Assembly: GCA_046294345.1 (NCBI GenBank)
Contig: JBKBJT010000002.1
Span: 62,001 to 126,000, forward strand
Origin: Ferrovibrio sp046294345
GTDB lineage: Bacteria > Pseudomonadota > Alphaproteobacteria > Ferrovibrionales > Ferrovibrionaceae
Direction: 5' to 3'
Length of the DNA stretch: 64,000 nt
Shown here: positions 8,567 through 15,998 of the stretch, one piece after another
Layout of the letters: each line of letters starts with the position of its first letter
Numbering within the stretch: the first letter of the stretch is position 1
The notes under the pieces: model-generated
Databases searched by the model: none
What the model was told of the DNA's origin: nothing
The model's input: the letters and a program-made list of their open reading frames with translations, nothing else
Program-made: the position numbers and the translations under genes

Positions 8567-9025
8567 ATGAACAAGGTCCTGATGTGGTTTCCATGTGGTG
8601 TCGGACTCGCCGCGCTCACTGCGTGCGGCGGTCTTGTCGCGTTACCGCCGGATCCCGGAAACTCTTCTCCCCCGTTGTCCGTTGAATCGCCGCGCCGCAG
8701 CGATCCGGCAGCGGTGGCTGCCGCGTCTATGCCACAGCGATCCGCTGCCGCGGACGCGCAGACCCCGTCATTGCAGTTGATTGGCCTCAATGGCGAGGCG
8801 TTGCGTGACCGGCTGGGGCGGCCCAGCGAGGAACTGGAGCAGGGGCCGGGCAAGCTGTGGCGTTTTCGATATGCCGGTAACTGCACTCTCGATGTGCGGC
8901 TTTACCCTGATGTGCAAACCCAGACGTTTCGCAGCCTGAACTATGAGGTAACTGGAGATGACGGTTCTGACAACGGAAAGCGCCGATGTGCGGCAGAGCT
9001 ACAGTCATGGGCTAACCGGAACTGA
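8567..9025 (+). CDS. Small lipoprotein with a BamE/SmpA-like domain
   Basis: A 152-residue protein with a lipoprotein signal peptide (MNKVLMWFPCGVGLAALTAC); the predicted acylated cysteine is Cys20. After a low-complexity Pro/Ser/Ala linker, residues about 68-140 contain LNGEALRDRLGRPSEELEQG and WRFRYAGNCTLDVRLY. These resemble the short alpha/beta repeat of BamE/SmpA/OmlA proteins. A GGAG ribosome site precedes the ATG at 8567. Its last 68 nt overlap the response regulator gene, so the three genes lipoprotein-regulator-kinase look translationally coupled. A role as envelope sensor input to the kinase is a guess. Confidence 0.7.
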   Translation: MNKVLMWFPCGVGLAALTACGGLVALPPDPGNSSPPLSVESPRRSDPAAVAAASMPQRSAAADAQTPSLQLIGLNGEALRDRLGRPSEELEQGPGKLWRFRYAGNCTLDVRLYPDVQTQTFRSLNYEVTGDDGSDNGKRRCAAELQSWANRN

Positions 9026-9788
9026 GCTGCGCGGTTCGCAAGCGGCCCAGGCCGCTTGCGGCCCCATCAGGGTCGTGTTCGTGGATGACGACGATGATTA
9101 CCGAGAGGCAATGAGTGGCGAACTGGCTGACCATGGTTTCGATGTCGTCGATCTAGCCGACGGCGATGCGATGTTCGGATATTTCGCCGATGGCGGCGCC
9201 GCCGACGTGGTTGTACTGGACTGGCGGCTGCCCGGCGCTTCCGGCCTTGATCTACTCGGTCAGTCGCGCCGGCGCGGCATTCATGTGCCGATGATCGTTC
9301 TGACCGGCATGCTGTCGACAACCTACGAGAATGCCGCACTCGATAACGGCGCGGTCGATTTTGTCAACAAGTCGAGAGGCGCAGCCGTTCTGGCCAAACG
9401 GATAGGTCTGATCGTCGCCGCAGGCAGGAAATTGCCGGAGCATCGCCGCGAAGAAGTCATTGTCTGCGGCAATCTAATGTTGCGGCCTAAGATCAGTCGC
9501 GCACTGTGGCGTGAGGTGGACGTTAATCTCACGGTGGTCGAATTCAATATCGTGCATCTTCTGGTTCGACATCTGAATGAATACGTCACTTACCGCGCGA
9601 TATATGACTGTGTGCATCATGCGGGGTTCATTGCCGGTACGGGCGAGGACGGTTATCGGACCAATGTCCGTTCGTCGATCAAACGCATTCGCAACAAATT
9701 CCGGGCGATCGATGCGGAATTCAGCGAGATCGAGAACTTCCTCGCTTTCGGATACCGCTGGCACGCACTTGTCGACGGGAAGGTCTGA
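8958..9788 (+). CDS. OmpR/ChvI-like response regulator within the EPS locus
   Basis: The 276-residue protein has a 36-residue N-terminal extension, then a receiver with acidic run DDDDD (43-47), phospho-acceptor Asp88 (VVVLDWRLPG), Thr116 and Lys138. A winged-helix effector follows (about 160-270), containing LTVVEFNIVHLLV and ending in FLAFGYRWHAL. The start at 8958 overlaps the lipoprotein gene by 68 nt. It is preferred because GAGGT lies 8 nt upstream and the next in-frame ATG (codon 52) would delete the acidic pocket. It is paired with the kinase 14 nt downstream. An OmpR-type protein binds direct repeats about one helical turn apart, which fits the 11-bp spaced GYCAC half-sites found before the EPS operons. 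I infer that it controls them. Confidence 0.87.
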   Translation: MTVLTTESADVRQSYSHGLTGTELRGSQAAQAACGPIRVVFVDDDDDYREAMSGELADHGFDVVDLADGDAMFGYFADGGAADVVVLDWRLPGASGLDLLGQSRRRGIHVPMIVLTGMLSTTYENAALDNGAVDFVNKSRGAAVLAKRIGLIVAAGRKLPEHRREEVIVCGNLMLRPKISRALWREVDVNLTVVEFNIVHLLVRHLNEYVTYRAIYDCVHHAGFIAGTGEDGYRTNVRSSIKRIRNKFRAIDAEFSEIENFLAFGYRWHALVDGKV

Positions 9789-9801
9789 CATTCTGCATAC
9801 G

Positions 9802-11310
9802 ATGCGGCGTCTCGCGGCATCGCTTACCCTGAAGATGATCGGGTTGGTCATGGTTTTTGTCGCCTTGCCGGTGATTCTCTATGGCCAGTTCGAAAGCGCC
9901 GATAATCAGCGGCGCGACCTTGTCGTACGCGGCATCCAGCAGCGCAGCTGGCTGATTGCCCAGGCGCTGACGCCGATCCTCGACCATCCGTCCGGCCCGC
10001 CGCACAAGTCGCTTAATAGTGAATTGCAGCGATTCAAGGATGGCCGGACGCTGTTGAAGCTGATGCTGCGGCCGGCCGGCATGCCTGCCGGCGGCAGCTT
10101 CTACTACATTGCCTCAGAGCCTGAATCGAGGCCGGAGCTGGTGGGCGCTGAACTGGCAAGTCTGGCGGAGCATGGGGTCCTGCAGCAGCTTTCGGAGAGT
10201 TGCGCCTGGGACGAGCCGATCGATATCCGGTACCAGCAGCCGAACGGCCATGAGGAAATCATGACATCAGTCGTTCCGATCCAGTCACGCTGGGGCTGCT
10301 GGGTTTTGCTATCGGCACATCCGACCTCCGAGTTTCTCAATATTTCGATTGGCCGTTCCTACTGGCAGACACGGGAAATCCAGGTGGCGGCGGTTTTTTA
10401 TTTCATCTTTGCCTTGCTGGCGATCCTGGTGACGGTCAGCGTGTGGCGCAGCCTGCACCATTTCAGACATGTCGCCCGCGAGATTCGCGAGGGACGTGGT
10501 TCGGATCGCACATTTGCGGCACGCAATGTCGTGCCGGAGTTGACCAGCGTGGCTGCTGATTTCGACCATTTCGTCCGCGATTTGCGCAAAATTGCCCAGG
10601 ACATGCGACAGGCATCGGAGGACAACGCCCACTCGCTGAAAGGACCGATCTGCACCATTCAGTCGTCGCTGGAGCCCATCAAGCGGGTGGTGCCCCACGA
10701 TAATGCCCGGGCCACACGGGCCATAGCACTCGTCGAATCATCGCTGCGGCGACTACATTCCCTGGTCAACGCAACCCAGCGCATCGACTACAACACGGCC
10801 AATCTGATCGATGCGCCACGGGTCCGTGTGAATCTGTCGGAGATCGTCGCCGATACCGTGCTGCGCTATCGCGAGGTGCTGGCCGAGCATAATGTCCGGC
10901 TGGTCCGGGTCTTGGAGGAAGGTGCCTGTGTCCTGGCTGGCCGCGGCGTGATTGACACGATCTTCGAGAATATCCTCGACAACGCCATCAGCTTCGCCCC
11001 GGAGCGATCGAAGGTGTCGGTATACGTGTTTCGCCAGGGCGGCAGTGTCATGCTGCATGTGGACGATGAGGGGCCCGGCATAGACCGCGAGCAGATCGCC
11101 ATGGTCTTTGATCGTTATTTCTCGTCGCGTGCCGGCACGCCCAATCAGACAGGACGACGCAGCACGCCGGGAGGGAGTCCCGGCAGCCATGCCGGGCTTG
11201 GCTTGTGGATCGTGCATCGCAATGTGGAGGCACTGGGCGGTACTGTATCTGCCCATAATCGCCTCAGTGGCGGCCTAAGCATCCGTATCGAACTTCCAGC
11301 CGCTGCCTGA
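9802..11310 (+). CDS. Membrane sensor histidine kinase
   Basis: A 502-residue kinase with transmembrane segments at about 10-28 and 195-214 flanking a 165-residue periplasmic sensor domain. The phospho-acceptor is in an unusual H box, DNAHSLKGPI (His277; HSLKGP instead of HELRTP). The ATPase domain has the N box FENILDNA (388-395), G1 DEGPGID (422-428) and G2 HAGLGLWIV (463-471). I start at the ATG at 9802, 13 nt after the regulator stop; the ribosome site there is weak. It should phosphorylate the regulator at 8958-9788. The signal is unknown. The lipoprotein encoded first in the operon may contribute to sensing. Confidence 0.88.
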   Translation: MRRLAASLTLKMIGLVMVFVALPVILYGQFESADNQRRDLVVRGIQQRSWLIAQALTPILDHPSGPPHKSLNSELQRFKDGRTLLKLMLRPAGMPAGGSFYYIASEPESRPELVGAELASLAEHGVLQQLSESCAWDEPIDIRYQQPNGHEEIMTSVVPIQSRWGCWVLLSAHPTSEFLNISIGRSYWQTREIQVAAVFYFIFALLAILVTVSVWRSLHHFRHVAREIREGRGSDRTFAARNVVPELTSVAADFDHFVRDLRKIAQDMRQASEDNAHSLKGPICTIQSSLEPIKRVVPHDNARATRAIALVESSLRRLHSLVNATQRIDYNTANLIDAPRVRVNLSEIVADTVLRYREVLAEHNVRLVRVLEEGACVLAGRGVIDTIFENILDNAISFAPERSKVSVYVFRQGGSVMLHVDDEGPGIDREQIAMVFDRYFSSRAGTPNQTGRRSTPGGSPGSHAGLGLWIVHRNVEALGGTVSAHNRLSGGLSIRIELPAAA

Positions 11311-11340
11311 ACCTATTGCTGCCATTCGGCTATCTCCACA

Positions 11341-11356
11341 GCCACAGCTTGGTCAC
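11341..11356 (+). promoter_or_regulatory. EPS promoter box 2 (upstream of manC-galE-barrel operon)
   Basis: GCCACAGC-TTGGTCAC is an exact match to GCCMC-N3-TTGRTCAC and is followed by TGG. It ends 68 nt before the manC start. The half-sites GCCAC and GTCAC start 11 bp apart. Confidence 0.65.
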
Positions 11357-11424
11357 TGGCCCGCCTCAACTGGCCTGCGCATAGTCGCCGGACAGTATCA
11401 ACACCAGTCGGAACGGAGCCCGCG

Positions 11425-12888
11425 ATGAACGCAGTGATCGAAAACGGCAGTGTTCTCGAACAATGCGCATTCCAGATTCATCCTATCATCCTGGCCGGCG
11501 GATCCGGCACGCGGTTGTGGCCGCTGTCCCGCACGGCCTATCCGAAACAGCTGCTGCCACTGGTGTCAGAGCGCAGCCTGCTGCAGCAGACCGTGGAACG
11601 GAACCAGGTTGCACTGGGCTTTGCCGCGCCGGTCCTGGTCTGCGGCGATGAGCATCGGTTTCTGATCGATGACCAGATGACGGCAATCGGCGTCGAGCCG
11701 CAGCAGATCATTCTGGAACCCGTAGGGCGCAATACGGCCCCCGCGCTGGCAGTGGCAGCGCTTCTTCTGGGCAACCGCGACCCGCATGCCATGATGCTGG
11801 TGCAGCCGGCCGATCATGCAATCGGTGATCCTGCCAGCCTGCAGGCGGCCATTCGCGCCGGATTGCCGGCTGCCGAGGAAGGCCGTCTGGTTACCTTCGG
11901 TATTGCGCCGGACAGGGCTGAGCCGGGTTACGGATATATCAAGGGTGGTCCGCTTCTGGAAGGATCCGATCGGGTGCGGATCATCGATCGCTTCATCGAG
12001 AAGCCCGACCGCAACACGGCGCAGGCCTATGTCGACAGCGGAGCCTATTTCTGGAACAGCGGGATTTTCCTGATGCGGGCCGACCGCTATCTGGAGGAAT
12101 TGCGCCGCCTGCATCCAATCCTGCTGGAAACCTGCGAGCGAGCTGTCGCAGGCGGGCGAGCCGATCTGGGATTTTATCGGCTGGACGCCGAGACGTTCAG
12201 GACGGCGTCCTCATTGTCGATCGACCATGCGGTCATGGAGCACACCGAGCGTGCGGCGGTGGTGCCGGTCAACATGGCGTGGAATGATCTCGGGTCGTGG
12301 CAGGCGCTGCGCAGCGTGCTGCCCGACGACGGTGCTGGCAATATCCTGAGCGGCGACGTGATCGCACGCGATGCCAGGAACTGTTACCTGCGCAGTGATG
12401 ACAAGCTTCTGGCGGTGATCGGGCTGGAAGACGTGGTTGTGGTATCGACCGATGACGCGGTGCTGGTGGCGCGGGCAGACCGTGCCGACGAAGTATCCCA
12501 AGTGGTTGAGCAGCTGCGGCTGCGCAACCGGCCGGAGCCGCTGTCGCACCGCACCTGCTACCGGCCCTGGGGGTCCTATGCCTCCATCGATGCGGGCGAC
12601 CGCTTTCAGGTCAAGCGCATCACGGTGAAACCGGGTGCCCGCCTGAGTCTGCAGAAGCATTTCCATCGCGCCGAACACTGGGTGGTGGTACGCGGAACGG
12701 CTCTGGTGGAGCGTGATGGCGAGAGCACGCTGCTGCGCGAAAATGAATCGATCTACATACCGATCGGTGCAGCGCATCGCCTGGAGAATCCCGGCAAGTT
12801 GCCGCTGCACCTGATCGAAGTGCAGTCCGGCGCCTATCTGGGCGAGGATGACATCGTCCGTCTGGCCGATAATTACGGCCGGTGCTGA
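11425..12888 (+). CDS. manC: Mannose-1-phosphate guanylyltransferase / mannose-6-phosphate isomerase
   Basis: A bifunctional type-II enzyme of 487 residues. It makes GDP-mannose from mannose-1-phosphate and GTP, and its C-terminal cupin isomerises fructose-6-phosphate to mannose-6-phosphate. The nucleotidyltransferase part starts with the signature GGSGTRLWPLSR (25-36) and PKQLLPL, and has FIEKP around residue 190. The cupin (about 370-480) has RPWGSYASID, KPGARLSLQKHFHRAEHWVVV and the metal-binding histidines therein. It heads the operon manC-galE-outer membrane barrel. Its GDP-mannose supplies mannosylation and the gmd/fcl GDP-fucose branch at 26-28 kb. Confidence 0.95.
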   Translation: MNAVIENGSVLEQCAFQIHPIILAGGSGTRLWPLSRTAYPKQLLPLVSERSLLQQTVERNQVALGFAAPVLVCGDEHRFLIDDQMTAIGVEPQQIILEPVGRNTAPALAVAALLLGNRDPHAMMLVQPADHAIGDPASLQAAIRAGLPAAEEGRLVTFGIAPDRAEPGYGYIKGGPLLEGSDRVRIIDRFIEKPDRNTAQAYVDSGAYFWNSGIFLMRADRYLEELRRLHPILLETCERAVAGGRADLGFYRLDAETFRTASSLSIDHAVMEHTERAAVVPVNMAWNDLGSWQALRSVLPDDGAGNILSGDVIARDARNCYLRSDDKLLAVIGLEDVVVVSTDDAVLVARADRADEVSQVVEQLRLRNRPEPLSHRTCYRPWGSYASIDAGDRFQVKRITVKPGARLSLQKHFHRAEHWVVVRGTALVERDGESTLLRENESIYIPIGAAHRLENPGKLPLHLIEVQSGAYLGEDDIVRLADNYGRC

Positions 12889-12889
12889 A

Positions 12890-13888
12890 ATGCCGGACAG
12901 CATTCTGGTCACCGGCGGAGCCGGTTATATCGGCAGCCATGTCTGCCAGGCGGTCGCGGCCGCCGGACTGCAGCCCGTGGTCTACGATAACATGTCGTCC
13001 GGTCACGGCTGGGCCGTACAATGGGGGCCGCTGGAAGGCGGCGACCTCGTCGATGCCGGCCGGCTGGACGAGGTGATGCGCAAATACCGTCCCGCCGCGG
13101 TCATTCATCTGGCGGGATTGATTGTATCCAGCGAGTCGGTGCGCGACCCGGAGCCCTATTACGTCAGCAATGTCGCCGGCAGCCTGACGCTGCTGGAGGC
13201 GATGCGCCGGAATGGCATCGAGCGGATGGTATTTTCTTCTAGTGCCGCCGTATACGGCGAGCCCGATGTCACGCCGATTCCCGAACAGCATCCGCGCCGG
13301 CCACTCAATCCCTATGGCACCAGCAAGCTGGTGATCGAGGGCGCATTGCAGGATTACGCACGAGCCTATGGCCTGCATTCGGTGTCCCTGCGGTATTTCA
13401 ATGCCGCGGGCGCCGACCCCGTCGGCGAAATTGGCGAGGCGCATCCGATTGAAAGCCACCTGATTCCTCTGGTGCTCGATGCCGCGGCGGGATTGCGGCC
13501 GGCGATCGCCATCTATGGCACCGACTATCCCACGCGGGATGGCACCTGTATCCGCGACTATATTCATGTCTCCGATCTGGCAGAGGCACATGTCCTGGCC
13601 CTGCGTTACCTGGATCGGGCCGTAGGGGCTCATGTATTCAATCTGGGCAGCGGCAGTGGCGCCACGGTGCGCGAAGTTATTCGAACCGCAGAGGGTATAG
13701 TTGGCAGAAAGATTCCACTCAATATTGCGACCCGGCGGCCTGGCGATCCTGCGGCCTTGCTGGCCGATCCTGCTCGTGCCCATCATCTGCTCGGCTGGCA
13801 GCCCCGATTGTCTGATCTGGATACGATGATTTCCACCGCCTGGCTCTGGCACCAGAAAATGCTGCACCGTCGCAAGGCCATGCTATAA
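12890..13888 (+). CDS. galE: UDP-glucose 4-epimerase
   Basis: An extended short-chain dehydrogenase of 332 residues interconverting UDP-glucose and UDP-galactose. The NAD-binding motif GGAGYIG is at 9-15. The catalytic elements are SSSAAVYG (Ser117/118) and PYGTSK with Tyr142 and Lys146. The GalE-type asparagine segment RYFNAAGAD is also present. The ATG at 12890 follows the manC stop by one base, so translation is coupled. It implies that galactose (or N-acetylgalactosamine) is part of the polymer. Confidence 0.93.
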   Translation: MPDSILVTGGAGYIGSHVCQAVAAAGLQPVVYDNMSSGHGWAVQWGPLEGGDLVDAGRLDEVMRKYRPAAVIHLAGLIVSSESVRDPEPYYVSNVAGSLTLLEAMRRNGIERMVFSSSAAVYGEPDVTPIPEQHPRRPLNPYGTSKLVIEGALQDYARAYGLHSVSLRYFNAAGADPVGEIGEAHPIESHLIPLVLDAAAGLRPAIAIYGTDYPTRDGTCIRDYIHVSDLAEAHVLALRYLDRAVGAHVFNLGSGSGATVREVIRTAEGIVGRKIPLNIATRRPGDPAALLADPARAHHLLGWQPRLSDLDTMISTAWLWHQKMLHRRKAML

Positions 13889-13917
13889 AAAGTAACCATT
13901 TTCCAGGGTGGAGCCTC

Positions 13918-15258
13918 ATGCGAACTTGCGGTCATTCTCCCGCCCATCGCTTGTTGCATGCGATGGTATTCGGTATGGCAGTTTCAGGATTTATGCTGTC
14001 CGGGTCCGGCCTCGCCCAGACAACGCCCCAGCCGGGCGCCCAGGCGGCCTCCCAGCCAGCAGAACCCAAGGCTGCGTTACCCGATGAGGTGCCGCGCGGC
14101 GCCACGGTCATGGACCGGACGCGGCCCGATTACGATGCCGCCGGCGTCCGGCTGGGCAGCTTCCTGCTGTATCCCGGCCTCGCGGTGCAGGAAAGCTACA
14201 ACTCCAACATCTATGCGACGCAGAACAACCGGCAGGACGATTTCATCACGACGATCGCGCCCAGTATCGACCTGCGCTCGAACTGGAACAACCATGCTCT
14301 GCGCCTGCATGCCGATACCGCACTGGCACGCTACGCCGATCATCAGTCGGAAGACTACACGGATTATACGCTGCTGACGGATGGTCGCGTTGATGTATTG
14401 CGGGACCTGCGGCTTTTCGGTGGCGCCGGATTAGCGCGCCGACATGAAGCGCGCTCGTCGCCGGACAACCAGGGCGGCACCGAGCCAACGGAATACACAG
14501 TCTATTCGGCGAATGCTGCCATCGAGAAGGTGTTCAACCGGATGTCTGTCCGTTTGGACGGCAAGGGCGAGCGCTATGTCTTCAGCAATGTGCAAAATTC
14601 CAGCGGCGGCATGATCGACCAGAGCGGCCGCGACCGCAATCAGGGGGAGCTGTCTCTGCGCACGGGTTACGAACTGGCGCCACTGCGCGTGGTCTATCTG
14701 CAGGGGTCGGTCAATAGCCGCGAATATGACAATACCCGCGATGCCGGCGGCTATGCTCGGAGCTCGGACGGTTACGCATTCGTGGTCGGCGCCGAATATG
14801 ATCTGACCGGAATCACATCGCTCGACATTTTCGCGGGCTACCGCCAGCAGGATTACGATGACGCCCGTCTGAAAAACATGGCGGGATGGATGGCGGGCGC
14901 CACACTGACCTGGAACGTGACGCGACTGACCACTGTGACGGCGGGCCTGACCCGCGATATCGAGGAAACGACTCTGGCTGGTGCCTCGGGCTACTTTGCC
15001 ACGCGGACGGAGCTGCGCGTCGATCATGAACTGCTGCGCAACTTGTTGCTGAATGCCAGGGTCGGATACGAGCAGGACGATTTCGAAGGCATTGGCCGCG
15101 AAGATGATTATGTTAGCGCTGGCCTTGGTGCCAAATATCTGATCAGTCGCAATTTCGCGTTATTGGGCGGTTATGGTTATCGTCAGCGTGATTCCTCCGC
15201 CACGAACAGCGATTTTTCCGAAAATGTGGTTTTTCTGCGGCTAAGTACGCATCTCTGA
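13918..15258 (+). CDS. Outer membrane beta-barrel protein of the EPS locus (BBP2-like)
   Basis: The 446-residue protein has a signal peptide (hydrophobic stretch about 14-34, cleavage near GLAQ), a Pro/Ala-rich linker, and then about 370 residues of alternating beta strands. These include repeated short motifs such as YNSNIYATQNNRQDD and strands ending in acidic or tyrosine-rich turns. The family is common in alphaproteobacterial EPS operons and may act as an outer-membrane exit or scaffold next to Wza. A GGTGGAG ribosome site precedes the ATG. It is the last gene of the manC operon. The function is inferred from position and fold. Confidence 0.75.
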   Translation: MRTCGHSPAHRLLHAMVFGMAVSGFMLSGSGLAQTTPQPGAQAASQPAEPKAALPDEVPRGATVMDRTRPDYDAAGVRLGSFLLYPGLAVQESYNSNIYATQNNRQDDFITTIAPSIDLRSNWNNHALRLHADTALARYADHQSEDYTDYTLLTDGRVDVLRDLRLFGGAGLARRHEARSSPDNQGGTEPTEYTVYSANAAIEKVFNRMSVRLDGKGERYVFSNVQNSSGGMIDQSGRDRNQGELSLRTGYELAPLRVVYLQGSVNSREYDNTRDAGGYARSSDGYAFVVGAEYDLTGITSLDIFAGYRQQDYDDARLKNMAGWMAGATLTWNVTRLTTVTAGLTRDIEETTLAGASGYFATRTELRVDHELLRNLLLNARVGYEQDDFEGIGREDDYVSAGLGAKYLISRNFALLGGYGYRQRDSSATNSDFSENVVFLRLSTHL

Positions 15259-15269
15259 GCCGGGTTGCT

Positions 15270-15285
15270 GCCCCTCTTTGATCAC
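15270..15285 (+). promoter_or_regulatory. EPS promoter box 4 (upstream of wza-wzc)
   Basis: GCCCCTCT-TTGATCAC, followed by AGC, matches the consensus. It sits 92 nt before the preferred wza start at 15378 (32 nt before the alternative ATG at 15318). Confidence 0.6.
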
Positions 15286-15377
15286 AGCCGGCCCAGGCCC
15301 TTTGTTGATAGAAGCAGATGGTATTCTGGATGCTCGCGCAGCATTCGGATCCTTCGCTATCAACGGGGCGGCCGGCC

Positions 15378-15998
15378 ATGCCAAGCGTCTTCGGGGACCA
15401 TTCTTTTTCTCTCCGGCGTATTCTTCTCCGGTTCAGTTCGGTTCTGTCTGTTCTGTCCATCGTGGCCTGTGGCCCGGTAACGGCGCAGCAGACCGGCCAG
15501 GCCGATGCCGCCACGATGGATGCCATGTCGGCCAATGCCGGTTATCGTCTTGGTTCCGGCGATCGTGTGCGGATCACCGTCTACGGGCAGCCTGAACTGA
15601 CTGGTGAATACGCCGTCGATGGCAGCGGCGCACTTTCCTTCCCGCTGATCGGCCAGATCCGGGCGGGTGGACAGAGCGCAGGCGATCTGGAAAAGGCACT
15701 TGTGGACCGCCTGCAGCCAAATTACCTGAAGAACCCGAGCGTCAGCGTCGAAATTCTCACTTACCGTCCGTTTTACATCGTGGGTGAGGTTCGCACCCCG
15801 GGCAGCTATCCGTATGTTTCGGGCATGACCGTGCTGAATGCCGTGGCCCTGGCGGGCGGCTTCACCTATCGCGCGCGGGAAGGCGATTTCTACGTCATGC
15901 GCCAAACCGCAGAAGGTGGAAGGGGGCGGCTGCAGGCGGTGTCCGACACGCCGGTTCTACCCGGCGACGTGATCACCGTGCGGGAGCGGTATTTCTGA
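15378..15998 (+). CDS. wza: Wza-type polysaccharide export lipoprotein
   Basis: A short (206-residue) outer membrane export protein. Its lipoprotein signal ends SVLSIVAC, with Cys31 as acylation site. The polysaccharide-export (PES) domain (about 54-128) contains YRLGSGDRVRITVYGQPELTG and FPLIGQI. One SLBB domain follows with FYIVGEVRTPGSYPY. It is shorter than E. coli Wza (about 380 residues), lacking the extra SLBB repeat and the C-terminal amphipathic pore helix. It therefore probably needs another outer-membrane protein, such as the barrel encoded just upstream. Start 15378 gives a normal signal peptide; an in-frame ATG at 15318 would add 20 residues. It overlaps wzc by one base. Confidence 0.88.
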   Translation: MPSVFGDHSFSLRRILLRFSSVLSVLSIVACGPVTAQQTGQADAATMDAMSANAGYRLGSGDRVRITVYGQPELTGEYAVDGSGALSFPLIGQIRAGGQSAGDLEKALVDRLQPNYLKNPSVSVEILTYRPFYIVGEVRTPGSYPYVSGMTVLNAVALAGGFTYRAREGDFYVMRQTAEGGRGRLQAVSDTPVLPGDVITVRERYF

